Assembly: GCF_018070465.1 (NCBI RefSeq)
Contig: NZ_JAGPXT010000003.1
Location: 248,001-312,000, forward strand
Direction of reading: 5' to 3'
Source of the DNA: Micromonospora sp. C95
Lineage (GTDB): Bacteria > Actinomycetota > Actinomycetes > Mycobacteriales > Micromonosporaceae
Length of the DNA stretch: 64,000 bases
The notes beneath the pieces are model-generated. The model saw nothing but the letters and a program-made list of their open reading frames with translations, did no database searches and had not been told where the DNA came from. This document shows, one piece after another, positions 35,613 to 44,356 of the stretch (the first letter of the stretch is position 1; every line of letters begins with the position of its first letter). Position numbers and translations under genes: made by a program.

Positions 35613-36140
35613 TTACAGCCGAGCCGCGATCGTTTTGGCGCACACGATCGACTCGGTGTGGGTGGTGTCGACCTCCACGTCGTACACCACACCCCGGTGC
35701 ACCAGGTCGGCTTGTGCGGTGGCCATCCCGCGGACCCGGTCGCCGCGGGCGATCTCTCGACCGGCGGCGACCTCCGCATCGCAGCGGACGCCGACCCACA
35801 GCACGTCCAGCCCGTCGAGCACATCCCGCCATCGCTGCTGAGATCCAGCGCCGCCGAGGAAGACGTCGTCGATGATGACGTGGGCACCGGCTCGGACAGT
35901 GGCAGCGACCCCAGCCATCCACGCGTCCTGCAGCCGGTCGAACTCCGGCCCGACGATGACGGTGCCGTCGGCGGCGACGTCGATGCTCTCCGGCGAGCGC
36001 ATGGTTACAGGGATCGCCTCGATAAGCCGGTCGACCCCAACGGCGAGCCACGGATCCGACAGGATCGCCTGCAGGCACCGAACGATTCCCGACTTCCCCG
36101 CACTCGATCCGCCGTTGAGCACGATCACCTGCTTTGGCAT
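35613..36140 (-). CDS. cpt: chloramphenicol 3-O-phosphotransferase homologue
   Basis: 175 residues from ATG 36140, the size of the Streptomyces venezuelae enzyme (178). The P-loop GGSSAGKSG is at about 10-18, the segment [12 protein letters not shown] contains Asp 37, equivalent to the catalytic base, and IIDDVFLGG and GDRVRGMA are family blocks. The strand [14 protein letters not shown] and the ending [11 protein letters not shown] are remembered features of the S. venezuelae protein. The known enzyme phosphorylates the 3-hydroxyl of chloramphenicol using ATP and inactivates it. No phenicol pathway genes are nearby, so this is probably a stand-alone resistance or housekeeping kinase. Confidence 0.88.
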   Translation of the reverse strand: MPKQVIVLNGGSSAGKSGIVRCLQAILSDPWLAVGVDRLIEAIPVTMRSPESIDVAADGTVIVGPEFDRLQDAWMAGVAATVRAGAHVIIDDVFLGGAGSQQRWRDVLDGLDVLWVGVRCDAEVAAGREIARGDRVRGMATAQADLVHRGVVYDVEVDTTHTESIVCAKTIAARL

Positions 36141-36255
36141 GTGATCACGGTACGACTCCGGACCGCAGGTGTTCTTGGCCCCTGCGCCGAGCGACGGGAA
36201 CTCCTCCTGTCTGTGGCAACGGCACGCCGCTGCGTACCTGCTCACACCCCCTTCA

Positions 36256-36891
36256 TCACGGTGAATATGGCTTATCGGTGCCATACCGGGCGACCATGGT
36301 GCGGACGGCTTCGTCCACGACCGCAGTCGTGCGGTCAGAGGTCACCGTCCAGTCCGGGAGCACAAGGCTCGGCCAGAGCAGGTAGTTGGAGATCATCCCG
36401 AGGAACTGCGTAGCGGCCATCTCCGGATCAGCCACGTCTGCGGCTCCCGCTTCGCGCTCGGTCACGAGGTAGATCCGGACGGACTCGAAGTACGGCAGTT
36501 TGCCGCGCGAGAAGTGGGCCTTGGCAAGTCCGGGAAAGCGTGGCAGTTCGGCGATGACGATGCGGAACAGGTCGGTCATCGCCGGCTGGCTCAACAGCGT
36601 CGCGTAGCGCCGGCCGAGCACCGTCAGGCCGGCCGTCAGGTCACCGGCGGGCGGCACCTCGGCGACGTCGTTCTCGGCCCACGAGTCGATGACGATGGCA
36701 TCGAACAATGCCGCCTTGGTCGGGAACTGCTTGAACAGCGTCGCTTTCGAAACACCAGCACGGTCGGCAACACGCGCTAGTGATGCCCGGTCGTAGCCCA
36801 ATTCGAGGAAAAGTTCAGTAGCGGCCTGCACGATGAGCGCACGCTTCTCCTGCGCCACGCGCTGGTGATAGGCCGACGGCGCTGGGGTCAT
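36256..36891 (-). CDS. TetR-family transcriptional regulator
   Basis: 211 residues from ATG 36891. The DNA-binding domain is [44 protein letters not shown] (shown here only as its key helix [11 protein letters not shown]), with a helical ligand domain following. Two TGAGT/ACTCA inverted repeats lie between it and the divergent SDR gene. It probably represses the SDR and Ddn-like pair and itself. Confidence 0.92.
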   Translation of the reverse strand: MTPAPSAYHQRVAQEKRALIVQAATELFLELGYDRASLARVADRAGVSKATLFKQFPTKAALFDAIVIDSWAENDVAEVPPAGDLTAGLTVLGRRYATLLSQPAMTDLFRIVIAELPRFPGLAKAHFSRGKLPYFESVRIYLVTEREAGAADVADPEMAATQFLGMISNYLLWPSLVLPDWTVTSDRTTAVVDEAVRTMVARYGTDKPYSP

Positions 36892-36908
36892 GCGCCCATC
36901 ATAGCGAG

Positions 36909-36970
36909 GTGAGTGGGTTGACTCACCACTCGCCCCAGGTGTACGTTCGGCAAGGCGAGTCAATCGACTC
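36909..36970. promoter_or_regulatory. pair of TGAGT/ACTCA operators for the TetR regulator
   Basis: GTGAGT-GGGTTG-ACTCAC (36909-36926) and GAGTC-AATC-GACTC (36957-36970) are two inverted repeats in the 129-base divergent gap. Both end with GACTCACCAC when read on the plus strand, so they are probably two copies of one operator 46 bases apart, one per promoter. Confidence 0.65.
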
Positions 36971-37020
36971 ACCACGCGGCCCTACGGGTTGTCGTCTCTC
37001 GCTCGTACTCGGAGGATCAG

Positions 37021-37800
37021 ATGCCCCGCTTCACCAATCAGACCGTGCTCGTCACCGGCGGCACCGGTGGACAGGGAGCCAGTCACGTTCGCGCCTTGCA
37101 CGCCGAAGGCGCCAACGTCGTCATCGGCGACATCGATGCCCAACGCGGCGCCGGCCTCGCCGCCGAACTGGGAGGCGGGGCGCGTTTCGTCCACCTCGAC
37201 GTCTCCCAGGAGGAGTCGTGGGCCGCCGCCATCGCGGAGACGGAGAAGGCCTTCGGTGCGCTCACGATCCTGGTCAACAACGCCGGAGTGCAGAACCCGC
37301 CGGCCCTCATCGAGTCAACGGACCGGGCTACCTGGGCCCGCATCCTCGACATCAACCTCACCGGCACCTTCCTCGGCATCAAGACAGCCGCACCGGCGCT
37401 GCGGCGCGCGGGAGGAGGAGCAATCGTCAACGTCGCCTCCACTGTGGGCATCGGCGGCACTGCCCTCTACGCGCCCTATGTCGCCAGCAAATGGGCGGTC
37501 CGAGGGCTCACTCGGACCGCTGCCCTTGAGTTGGGCCGCGACAACATCCGCGTCAATGCCATCCACCCCGGCGTCGTCGCCACCCCGTTCATCACCGAGC
37601 CGGCGGCCGGCAGCGACGCCCCGATCGCCGACTTCTACTCGCCCGAGCCGTTTGCCGTCCCGCGACTCGGGCAGCCCGCCGACATCACTGCGCTGCTGCT
37701 GTTCCTCATCTCGCCCCACGCGGCCTTCATCACCGGCGCCGAGTACGTCATCGACGGCGGACTGCTCCTCGGCCCCGCACTGCAAAAGGAAGCCGCATGA
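37021..37800 (+). CDS. short-chain dehydrogenase, 3alpha/20beta-hydroxysteroid-dehydrogenase-like
   Basis: 259 residues with CGGAGG upstream. Cofactor motif TGGTGGQG at about 12-19, NNAGVQNPP near 90, catalytic Ser in VASTVGIGG and Tyr/Lys in YAPYVASKWA, and the usual HPGVVATPF and GAEYVIDGG segments. It is a classical SDR, complete. The stop overlaps the next start by four bases (ATGA), so it forms an operon with an F420-type protein under the TetR regulator. The substrate is unknown. Confidence 0.92.
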   Translation: MPRFTNQTVLVTGGTGGQGASHVRALHAEGANVVIGDIDAQRGAGLAAELGGGARFVHLDVSQEESWAAAIAETEKAFGALTILVNNAGVQNPPALIESTDRATWARILDINLTGTFLGIKTAAPALRRAGGGAIVNVASTVGIGGTALYAPYVASKWAVRGLTRTAALELGRDNIRVNAIHPGVVATPFITEPAAGSDAPIADFYSPEPFAVPRLGQPADITALLLFLISPHAAFITGAEYVIDGGLLLGPALQKEAA

Positions 37801-38258
37801 ACCCCGCAGCGCAGCATGGTCAACGCCGCACGCTTGACCCGCTGGCACACCTGCCGCACGCGATCCGGCGCGCCATCGAGATCACACCCGCAGCCGGAAC
37901 CCGCGAACGAATCGTGGACATCACCACCACCGGTCGACGTACTGGACGACCCCGTCGCATCGAGATCTTCTTCTATCGCGCCAACGGCGCAACCTACCTG
38001 TGCAGCGGAGCGGGTGCCGGTCCGACCGACTGGTACGCGAACCTCCGAGCAAACCCCGCCTTCACCTTCCACCTCAAGAACGGCATCAGAGCGGACCTGC
38101 CGGCGTACGCGACCACCGTCACCGACCCCACGGAACGGTCCGCAGTCATCGCAGCCATCGTCGACGACCTCAACCAGCCTCACGACCCTGGCACCGTCAG
38201 GCCGACCCATCCAGACGACTGGGCCGCCAGCAGGCTGATGCGAATCGACTTCGACTGA
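37797..38258 (+). CDS. Ddn-like nitroreductase / deazaflavin-dependent family protein
   Basis: 153 residues. IVDITTTGRRTGRPRRIEIFFYRANGATYLCSG is the typical opening of the split-barrel F420-dependent (Ddn/DUF385) family, here with TGRRTGRPR visible, and PTDWYANLRANPAFTFHLKNG follows. Members reduce nitro-, quinone- or enone groups with F420H2 or bind F420/fatty acids. Translational coupling to the SDR suggests that both act on one substrate. Confidence 0.88.
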   Translation: MNPAAQHGQRRTLDPLAHLPHAIRRAIEITPAAGTRERIVDITTTGRRTGRPRRIEIFFYRANGATYLCSGAGAGPTDWYANLRANPAFTFHLKNGIRADLPAYATTVTDPTERSAVIAAIVDDLNQPHDPGTVRPTHPDDWAASRLMRIDFD

Positions 38259-38328
38259 GCCGTCCCGCATCCTGTGACGCGACGCCGCGACGTCGTCAGC
38301 CAGCGCCACATAACGACGGACCCGCGCA

Positions 38329-40859
38329 TCAGCGGTCCCGGCCCACCAGCTCGAGCACGGGCACCCGGGAGACCCGGAACGCGGGCCACGCTGCAGCGAC
38401 GACGCCGGCTACGACCGCAACGACGAGCGTCACCGCGAGGCGGGACCACGGTACGACGACGGATGGGATCTCCGTACCACCGGTGACGTCGATCAGCGCC
38501 CAGCCGAAGCCGACTGCGACGGCGATACCGATCGATGCTGCCACGAACGACAGGAGTGCCACCTCGAGCCGCACGATTCGACGCAGCTCTCGACGAGTCG
38601 CGCCGACCGCTCGCAGCAGCCCGAGTTCTCCAGATCGTTCATTGATTGCGAGCGCCGTGGTGTTGGCGACTCCGAGAAGCGCGATGAAGCTCGCGAGGAG
38701 GAGCATTCCGTCGATGAAGTTCCGGAACGCGGCGATCTCGCTCCCGCTGTTGGCGACGTGTTCTGCCCGGGTTTCGAGGAACGACCCGGGCGTGGCTCGG
38801 ACCAGCGCCCTGACGTCCTCCTCGGCGTCTGCGACCACTCCGTCGGCAAGGTCGACGAACAACGTGGCGTCGAGCAGGCGACCGACCGAGGCGTCGAGTG
38901 TCGCGCGGTCGACGAAGTACAAAGGGGCTTCGAAGCCGCCGGTGCTCCTCGCGACCACGGCAGCGATCGGCGCCTCGAGTGTCGAGCCTTCGAACCCGAT
39001 CTCGAGGGTGCCGCCGAGCAGCCTCGGGTCGTCGCCGACCACGGCCACGCCCCCCTCTCTCAGATCGGCGAGGTCGCCGGCGATCGGGGCGAGGTCGAAC
39101 ATGGTGGGCAGTGCGGTCGGGTCGATGCCGCCGATCGCCTCGGCCTTACCTGCCACGATCCCTTCGGCGATCGACAGCGCAGCGACCGCGTCGACGTCGG
39201 GCAGCGCCCCGATCCGGCCGGCCAGGGTGGGGTCGACCGTCGGGAAGTCGGCGGTCGCCGACGTGACCACCAGGTCGGCCTGCAGTCCTTTACGAACGTC
39301 CGTCCCGACCGCGCTCGTCAGTGAGCTCGCGAGGATCGCGAACATCGTCACCATCGCGGTGCCGAGCATGAGCGCGAGCGCCGTCGACGCCGATCGACGG
39401 GGGCTGGCGGCCAGGTTGCCCGCTGCGATCGAGCCGGACACACCGGCGGCGCGGCGGGCGACCCGAGCGCTCCCACGCGCTGCGGCGGTCACGATCGCCG
39501 GGCCGCACAGCACGAGCGCCGGTACGATGGCAGCGACGAACACGACCCACGTCGCGCTCGAGCGCACCACAGCCACCGCTGCTCCAGCGATCGCCGCCGC
39601 GGCGAGCACGAGCCCGCTCGCAGTTCGCGCCGGGCTCACGACCCGGGGTTCCGCCGCGCTCTCGCGCAACGCCTCGATCGGCGGTGTCGCCGCCGCGCGG
39701 CGAGCCGGGATCCATGCCGACAGGATCGTTGCGCCGATACCGACGGCCGCGGCGACCGCGATCGAGGTCGTGCTCACGATCGACGGGCCGGTGAGCAACG
39801 TGATCCCGGCGAGTCCGACGAGCCAGCGCAGCGCGCCCACTCCCGCGACCCCGCACACGAGGCCGGCGAGCGTGGCGATCGTCCCGACGAGCGCCGCCTC
39901 GATCACCACTCCGCCGAGCAGTTGGCGTCGTTCCGCACCGATCGCACGCAACAGCCCCGACTCCCGGCGGCGGCGGGCGACGGTGAGTGCGAACGTGTTG
40001 AAGATGATCGTCACACCGATCAACACCGCGACCACGGCGAAGGCCAGGAGGAACACGGTCAGGAACTGCAGCGGTGACGTCGCGGCGTCCTGCATCGTCC
40101 GAATGTGGTCGGACCCGTCGATGACCTCGGCATCGGTCAGCGCCGACAGTCGGCCGAGCACCTCGGCGCGGTCAGCGGCCTCGGCGACGTCGACGAGCAC
40201 CTCCGTCGGCGCCGCGGTGTCGAGCCAGGCGGACACCGCTCCGTCGGGCAACAGCACCGTTCGCTGCAGCGGTGCCGCGTCCGCCGACGCGAACGTCGCG
40301 ACACCGGTGATCGTCGCGTCGTGCATCCCCGTCGTGGTCAGGACCTGTACGACGTCACCCGGAGCCAAGCCTGCGTCACCGGCGAGCGATCGGTCGATCA
40401 CGATCTCGCCGACCGCGGTCGGTGGTCGCCCGCTCGTGAGCCGGAACGGATTGAGCGCCGGGTCGGTGACCCAGTTGCGACCGACATCGCTCGCCGTACC
40501 GGTTCCGACTGATGATCCGTCGACGACCAGCTTCGCGAAGCCGACCCATTGCGCCGCGGCGCCGTCGACGCCATCGACCGTAGCCACCCGCTCGGTGATG
40601 TCGGGATCCAGTGATCGCCGAACCGACCTTTCCGGATCTCCCGGCCCTCCGCCAGGCTCGCCGAGGACGACGCCCTGCACGACGGCATCCGTCCCGGCCA
40701 ACGCCTCGGCGATGTCACCGGCCGCTCGGCCACGCATCGAGTCGGACAGCACCAGCGTCGCGACGAGAAACGCCACCGACAGCATGATCGCCGTGCCCGT
40801 CAGCACGAAACGGCCCCGACTCGCGAGCACGCTGCGAGCCGCACTCCGCATCATCTGGC

Positions 40860-40863
<4 letters not shown>
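38329..40863 (-). CDS. MacB/LolC-like ABC transporter permease (two FtsX domains)
   Basis: 844 residues. The N-terminal helix (RFVLTGTAIMLSVAFLVATLVLS) is followed by a periplasmic domain. The first FtsX core is FLLAFAVVAVLIGVTIIFNTFAL with the coupling stretch RRRRESGLLRAIGAERRQL. A central region starts SIAAGNLAASPRRSASTALALMLGT with a second periplasmic domain. A second FtsX core contains NERSGELGLLRAVGATRRELRRIV. Such proteins export lipids, peptides or lipoproteins by mechanotransmission. It overlaps its ATPase gene by four bases. Its base usage (frequent CGATCG and TCGA) looks unlike its neighbours. Confidence 0.9.
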
Positions 40864-41651
<788 letters not shown>

Positions 41652-41705
41652 GAGACCTCCGATGAGTGGTTGATCAGGGTTCTGCCGGATGCGGCAGCTA
41701 TCGGC

Positions 41706-41837
41706 CTACCAACCGGGCGGCACCTCCCCGGACGGCGCTACGTTGGCCGCCATCACTACGTAGCTCCTACATACGGATTACATCGCTTGTCTGATGCCAA
41801 CTTTCATACCGAGCGAACCTGAGACGACCGTTAGAAC
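41706..41837 (-). promoter_or_regulatory. leader copy A with PAP2-like start codons, ahead of the exporter
   Basis: On the minus strand this segment reads a CTCAGGTTCGCTCGGTATGA box (inside 41803-41837), then GGCATCAGACAAGCGATG, an AGGAG ribosome-binding site, and ATG at 41753. That ATG opens a 15-codon frame, MAANVAPSGEVPPGW, ending at 41706. The same order and spacing are found at the PAP2 gene (copy B), whose protein starts VAVNAAPSRESPPG. The 5' end of the PAP2 gene has thus been copied here and points to the exporter genes. It could serve as promoter plus leader peptide or be a decayed duplicate. Confidence 0.65.
41803..41837 (-). repeat. 35-bp inverted repeat, left member (box A)
   Basis: This 35-bp stretch is the reverse complement of 41976-42010 with two mismatches. 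The core TTCATACCGAGCGAACCTGA is identical in both. The pair encloses a 208-bp unit. I see no target-site duplication outside it. Confidence 0.9.
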
Positions 41838-41975
41838 GGCGGTCGGTCCGGTTGGCCGAACAGGGCCCAGGCGACACAGAGCACCAAGCCCTGCTGGTGC
41901 CGGTGGGAAGATCGTCCCGGTCCACCCAGACATATGGGAGTACGACGTCGGCGGCATGCGCACCGTACGTCACGG

Positions 41976-42010
41976 GTTTTAACAGTCGTCTCAGGTTCGC
42001 TCGGTATGAA
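41976..42010 (+). repeat. 35-bp inverted repeat, right member (box D)
   Basis: Right-hand partner of the repeat at 41803-41837, 33 of 35 bases matching in reverse complement. It carries the CTCAGGTTCGCTCGGTATGA box pointing at the response-regulator gene, whose start is 125 bases downstream. Unlike copies A to C it lacks the GACAAGCGATG segment and the PAP2-like codons. Confidence 0.85.
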
Positions 42011-42134
42011 GGGCGACGCGGGTCTCGGCCTCGCCGGCATGGCCGAACGCCGCCCTCTACGACGGCACGGTCAGCGCCGGCCCCGCACCGGACGGCGGCT
42101 GGACCGCCCACGCGCCCCTGAAAGGCAGCAATTC

Positions 42135-42800
42135 ATGATCACTGTGCTCGTGGCGGACGCCCAGCCGCTGCAGCGCTTCGGGTTTCGCATGCTGCTGGAG
42201 AGCACTCCCGACACCGAGATCGTCGGCGAGGCCGAGAACGGCGCCGAGGTCGTTCGTCGGATCACCGAGCTGCATCCCGACGTGGTGCTGATGGACACCC
42301 GCATGCCGGGCGTCGACGGGATCGAGGCCACCCGGCGCATCGTCGCCGCCGGTGGGCGTTCGCGGATCCTGATGCTGACGACGTTCGACTCGGACCGGTA
42401 CGCGCTCGCCGCGCTGCGGGCCGGGGCGAGCGGTTTCCTGCTCAAGGACACCCGCCCGGAGGAACTGCTCGCCGGCATCCGGGCCGTCGCCGCCGGGGAC
42501 TCGGTGATCGCACCGACGCTGACTCGGCGGCTGCTCGACGCGTTCGCCGACCAGCTCGACGTTGACCTCTGCGGGCCCGCGCGGGAGGATCCCCGGCTGG
42601 ACTCCCTGACCGGCCGCGAGCGCGAGATCCTCGTCGCCATCGGCCACGGCCTCACCAACGGCGAGATCGCGCAACGGTTCACGCTGTCGGAGTCGACGGT
42701 GAAGACCCACGTCGGGCGGGTCCTCGCCAAGATCGGCGCACGGGACCGGATCCAGGCCGTCATCTTCGCCTACGACCTGAGGCTCACCCGGCCGATTTAG
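42135..42800 (+). CDS. orphan NarL/FixJ-type response regulator
   Basis: 221 residues from ATG 42135, preceded by GAAAGG. The receiver domain has the phosphorylatable Asp in VVLMDTRMPG (about 54) and a Lys in FLLKDTRPEE. The acidic pair near the N-terminus reads VADAQ, so the second Asp of the usual DD is Ala. The LuxR-type helix-turn-helix is LTGREREILVAIGHGLTNGEI with STVKTHVGRVLAKIG. No kinase gene is adjacent. It is a close paralogue of the regulator at 53433-54089, which has the normal ADDQ. Box D lies upstream, so it may be part of, or control, the local leader regulon. Confidence 0.92.
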   Translation: MITVLVADAQPLQRFGFRMLLESTPDTEIVGEAENGAEVVRRITELHPDVVLMDTRMPGVDGIEATRRIVAAGGRSRILMLTTFDSDRYALAALRAGASGFLLKDTRPEELLAGIRAVAAGDSVIAPTLTRRLLDAFADQLDVDLCGPAREDPRLDSLTGREREILVAIGHGLTNGEIAQRFTLSESTVKTHVGRVLAKIGARDRIQAVIFAYDLRLTRPI

Positions 42801-42885
42801 CGCTTCGTCTCGCGCGTCCGTCGGGGACTCGATCGTGTTCTCCGCCCGCGTCACCGCCGGTCCGACCGCCACCACGCTCGCACGG

Positions 42886-42954
42886 GTGTGAGTTCAGTGC
42901 GGACGTGTGTGAGTTCAGAGCTGTTTCTCGGCTTCTCAGGTAGCTCACACACGT
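42886..42954. repeat. 12-bp direct repeat and 11-bp-stem hairpin between convergent genes
   Basis: GTGTGAGTTCAG occurs at 42886-42897 and 42907-42918, exactly 21 bases apart. ACGTGTGTGAG (42903-42913) is perfectly complementary to CTCACACACGT (42944-42954), giving a long-loop hairpin. It lies between the stops of the response regulator and the minus-strand lipoprotein, so a bidirectional terminator is possible, though no T-run is present; the 21-base spacing of the direct repeats (two helical turns) would also suit a protein-binding site. Confidence 0.6.
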
Positions 42955-42965
42955 TCGGCGCTTCG

Positions 42966-44171
42966 TCAGGACTTGCGGGGAGAGACCGTCATGATGCCAA
43001 TGCACATCTCGTCGCTGGTGCCGTCGCCCCACACCACGTAGCGCGGCGGCAGCTTGCTCAGTTGCGGCAGACGTTTGCGCAGCCCCGCGTCGTGCCTACA
43101 CGTCACCCGCAGCGTGTCCCCCGGACCGATCTCCACCGGCGACGGCAGCTTCATCAGCCGCTGGTTGTCGAAATCGAACTGCGGCACGTCCAGCACGACC
43201 TTGGCGTTCGGCGTGCCCGGGTTGAGTTCGACCTTCATGGCCCGCCCGAGCATGTGCATGTGGCCGAAACCGGCGAACAACGTCATCGGCGCCGCCACCT
43301 TGTGGTCGCAGGTCTGGGTGTCACCGGGCTTCGGCGCGCCGCCCTGGTTGCACTCCTCCACCTGGCGGTCCGCCATCTCGCCGACCTCCGCCCCGAACCG
43401 CTTTGTCACGTCCGCGATCGAGGCCGCCCGGTCACAGAGCGGACCCGACTCGTCTGCGGCGCAGGGCAGGTCGGTCGGCGCGTCGAGCGACCACGTCTCG
43501 AGTTCCCGGGTCTGCGGCGTGCCGTCCGTCAGCCGCAGCCGCACCGCCGATCGGTCCGACCCCGCCGGCTTGCCGTCGGTCGCGAGCAGGTTGTAGTGAA
43601 TCTGGAGGACAAGCAGGCTGCCTGGCTCCAGCTTGTGGCCGGCGTCCTGGTCGAGCAGCGTCTCCGTGGCACCCGGCGCCCAGGTGTCCACCCACGCCGC
43701 GTCCCCCTCTTCCACCTCGGCGCCGGCCACGCCGGTCCCGCCGAAACACTGCCAGCCGAGACCAGGGGTCTTCGCGTCCTGCTCGCGCACTGCGGCAGCG
43801 CCGCCCGGCGGCACCGCGTACACGATGGCGTGGTGCGCGATGGCGACGTTCTCCGGCGTGAACTGGGCCCCGGTCAGGAACGCCGGCTTGGTCAGGCCCG
43901 GATCGATCATCTGGCACCGGTACTCGTCGGTGCCGCCCTCCGGCGGCGCGGGCGTGTACGCCTCGGCCATCTTCAGGTCGACGAACCGCTCGCCGACGCG
44001 CAGCGGCTGCGGTGGAGCCGACGACCCGCCGACGTGCGCGCCGTGCGATCCGGTCGCGGCGGGCGCCGAACTGTTGTCGGCGTCTGACCCGCAGGCGACG
44101 ACTGCGCTCGCTGTCGCCAGCGCCACGGCGGCCGTCCCGACCCTCCACAGTGGGCGTTCAGGTTTCCTCAT
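42966..44171 (-). CDS. lipoprotein with copper type II monooxygenase (PHM/DBM)-like domain
   Basis: 401 residues. The lipobox is SAVVAC (Cys about 27). The two-lobed PHM-like core is visible: HHAIVYAVPPGG in the first lobe, LLVLQIHYNLLA and FGHMHMLGRAM as candidate copper-ligand His segments, and TSDEMCIGIMTV at the end, matching the methionine/His pattern of ascorbate-dependent monooxygenases. A YRCQMIDPG segment and several Cys could form disulfides. In animals these enzymes hydroxylate dopamine or peptidyl-glycine; bacterial homologues are poorly understood. It is exported and lipid-anchored, next to envelope genes. Activity is inferred only. Confidence 0.8.
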   Translation of the reverse strand: MRKPERPLWRVGTAAVALATASAVVACGSDADNSSAPAATGSHGAHVGGSSAPPQPLRVGERFVDLKMAEAYTPAPPEGGTDEYRCQMIDPGLTKPAFLTGAQFTPENVAIAHHAIVYAVPPGGAAAVREQDAKTPGLGWQCFGGTGVAGAEVEEGDAAWVDTWAPGATETLLDQDAGHKLEPGSLLVLQIHYNLLATDGKPAGSDRSAVRLRLTDGTPQTRELETWSLDAPTDLPCAADESGPLCDRAASIADVTKRFGAEVGEMADRQVEECNQGGAPKPGDTQTCDHKVAAPMTLFAGFGHMHMLGRAMKVELNPGTPNAKVVLDVPQFDFDNQRLMKLPSPVEIGPGDTLRVTCRHDAGLRKRLPQLSKLPPRYVVWGDGTSDEMCIGIMTVSPRKS

Positions 44172-44287
44172 GGCCTGAGGCTAGGCCTGATTCTGTCGCA
44201 TTTCGTCGTACTGCGGTCTTCATTCTCGGCAGAGAGGCGGTACCACGGTGCCACTTCACCTTCGCTGCCCGCACGTCCATTTAATCC

Positions 44288-44356
44288 TCGTCCAAGATTC
44301 GCTCGGTACGAAGTCGGCATCGGACAAGCGATGCAGCTCGTACCTGGAGGCCATTG
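44288..44356 (+). promoter_or_regulatory. leader copy B upstream of the tandem-PAP2 gene
   Basis: TCGTCCAAGATTCGCTCGG starts the box at 44288-44312. GGCATCGGACAAGCGATG follows, then GGAGG six bases before GTG 44357. It aligns with copies A and C over the whole length and into the coding region. The box contains two CTCGG-like half-sites ten bases apart, a spacing expected for an OmpR-type dimer; that reading is inference. Confidence 0.65.

Larger units (their letters stand above)
41652..42134. other. 483-base divergent region holding leader copies A and D
   Basis: Between the exporter ATPase (minus) and the orphan response regulator (plus) I see no complete gene. It contains leader copy A (minus, 41706-41837), an inverted 35-bp repeat partner D (41976-42010), and about 138 bases between them. 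Short open frames here are not supported by codon pattern. Confidence 0.7.

Noticed and set aside
41767-42111. Small open frames in the leader A/D region on both strands
   Set aside because: They are created by the repeats and have no ribosome-binding site or coding pattern.
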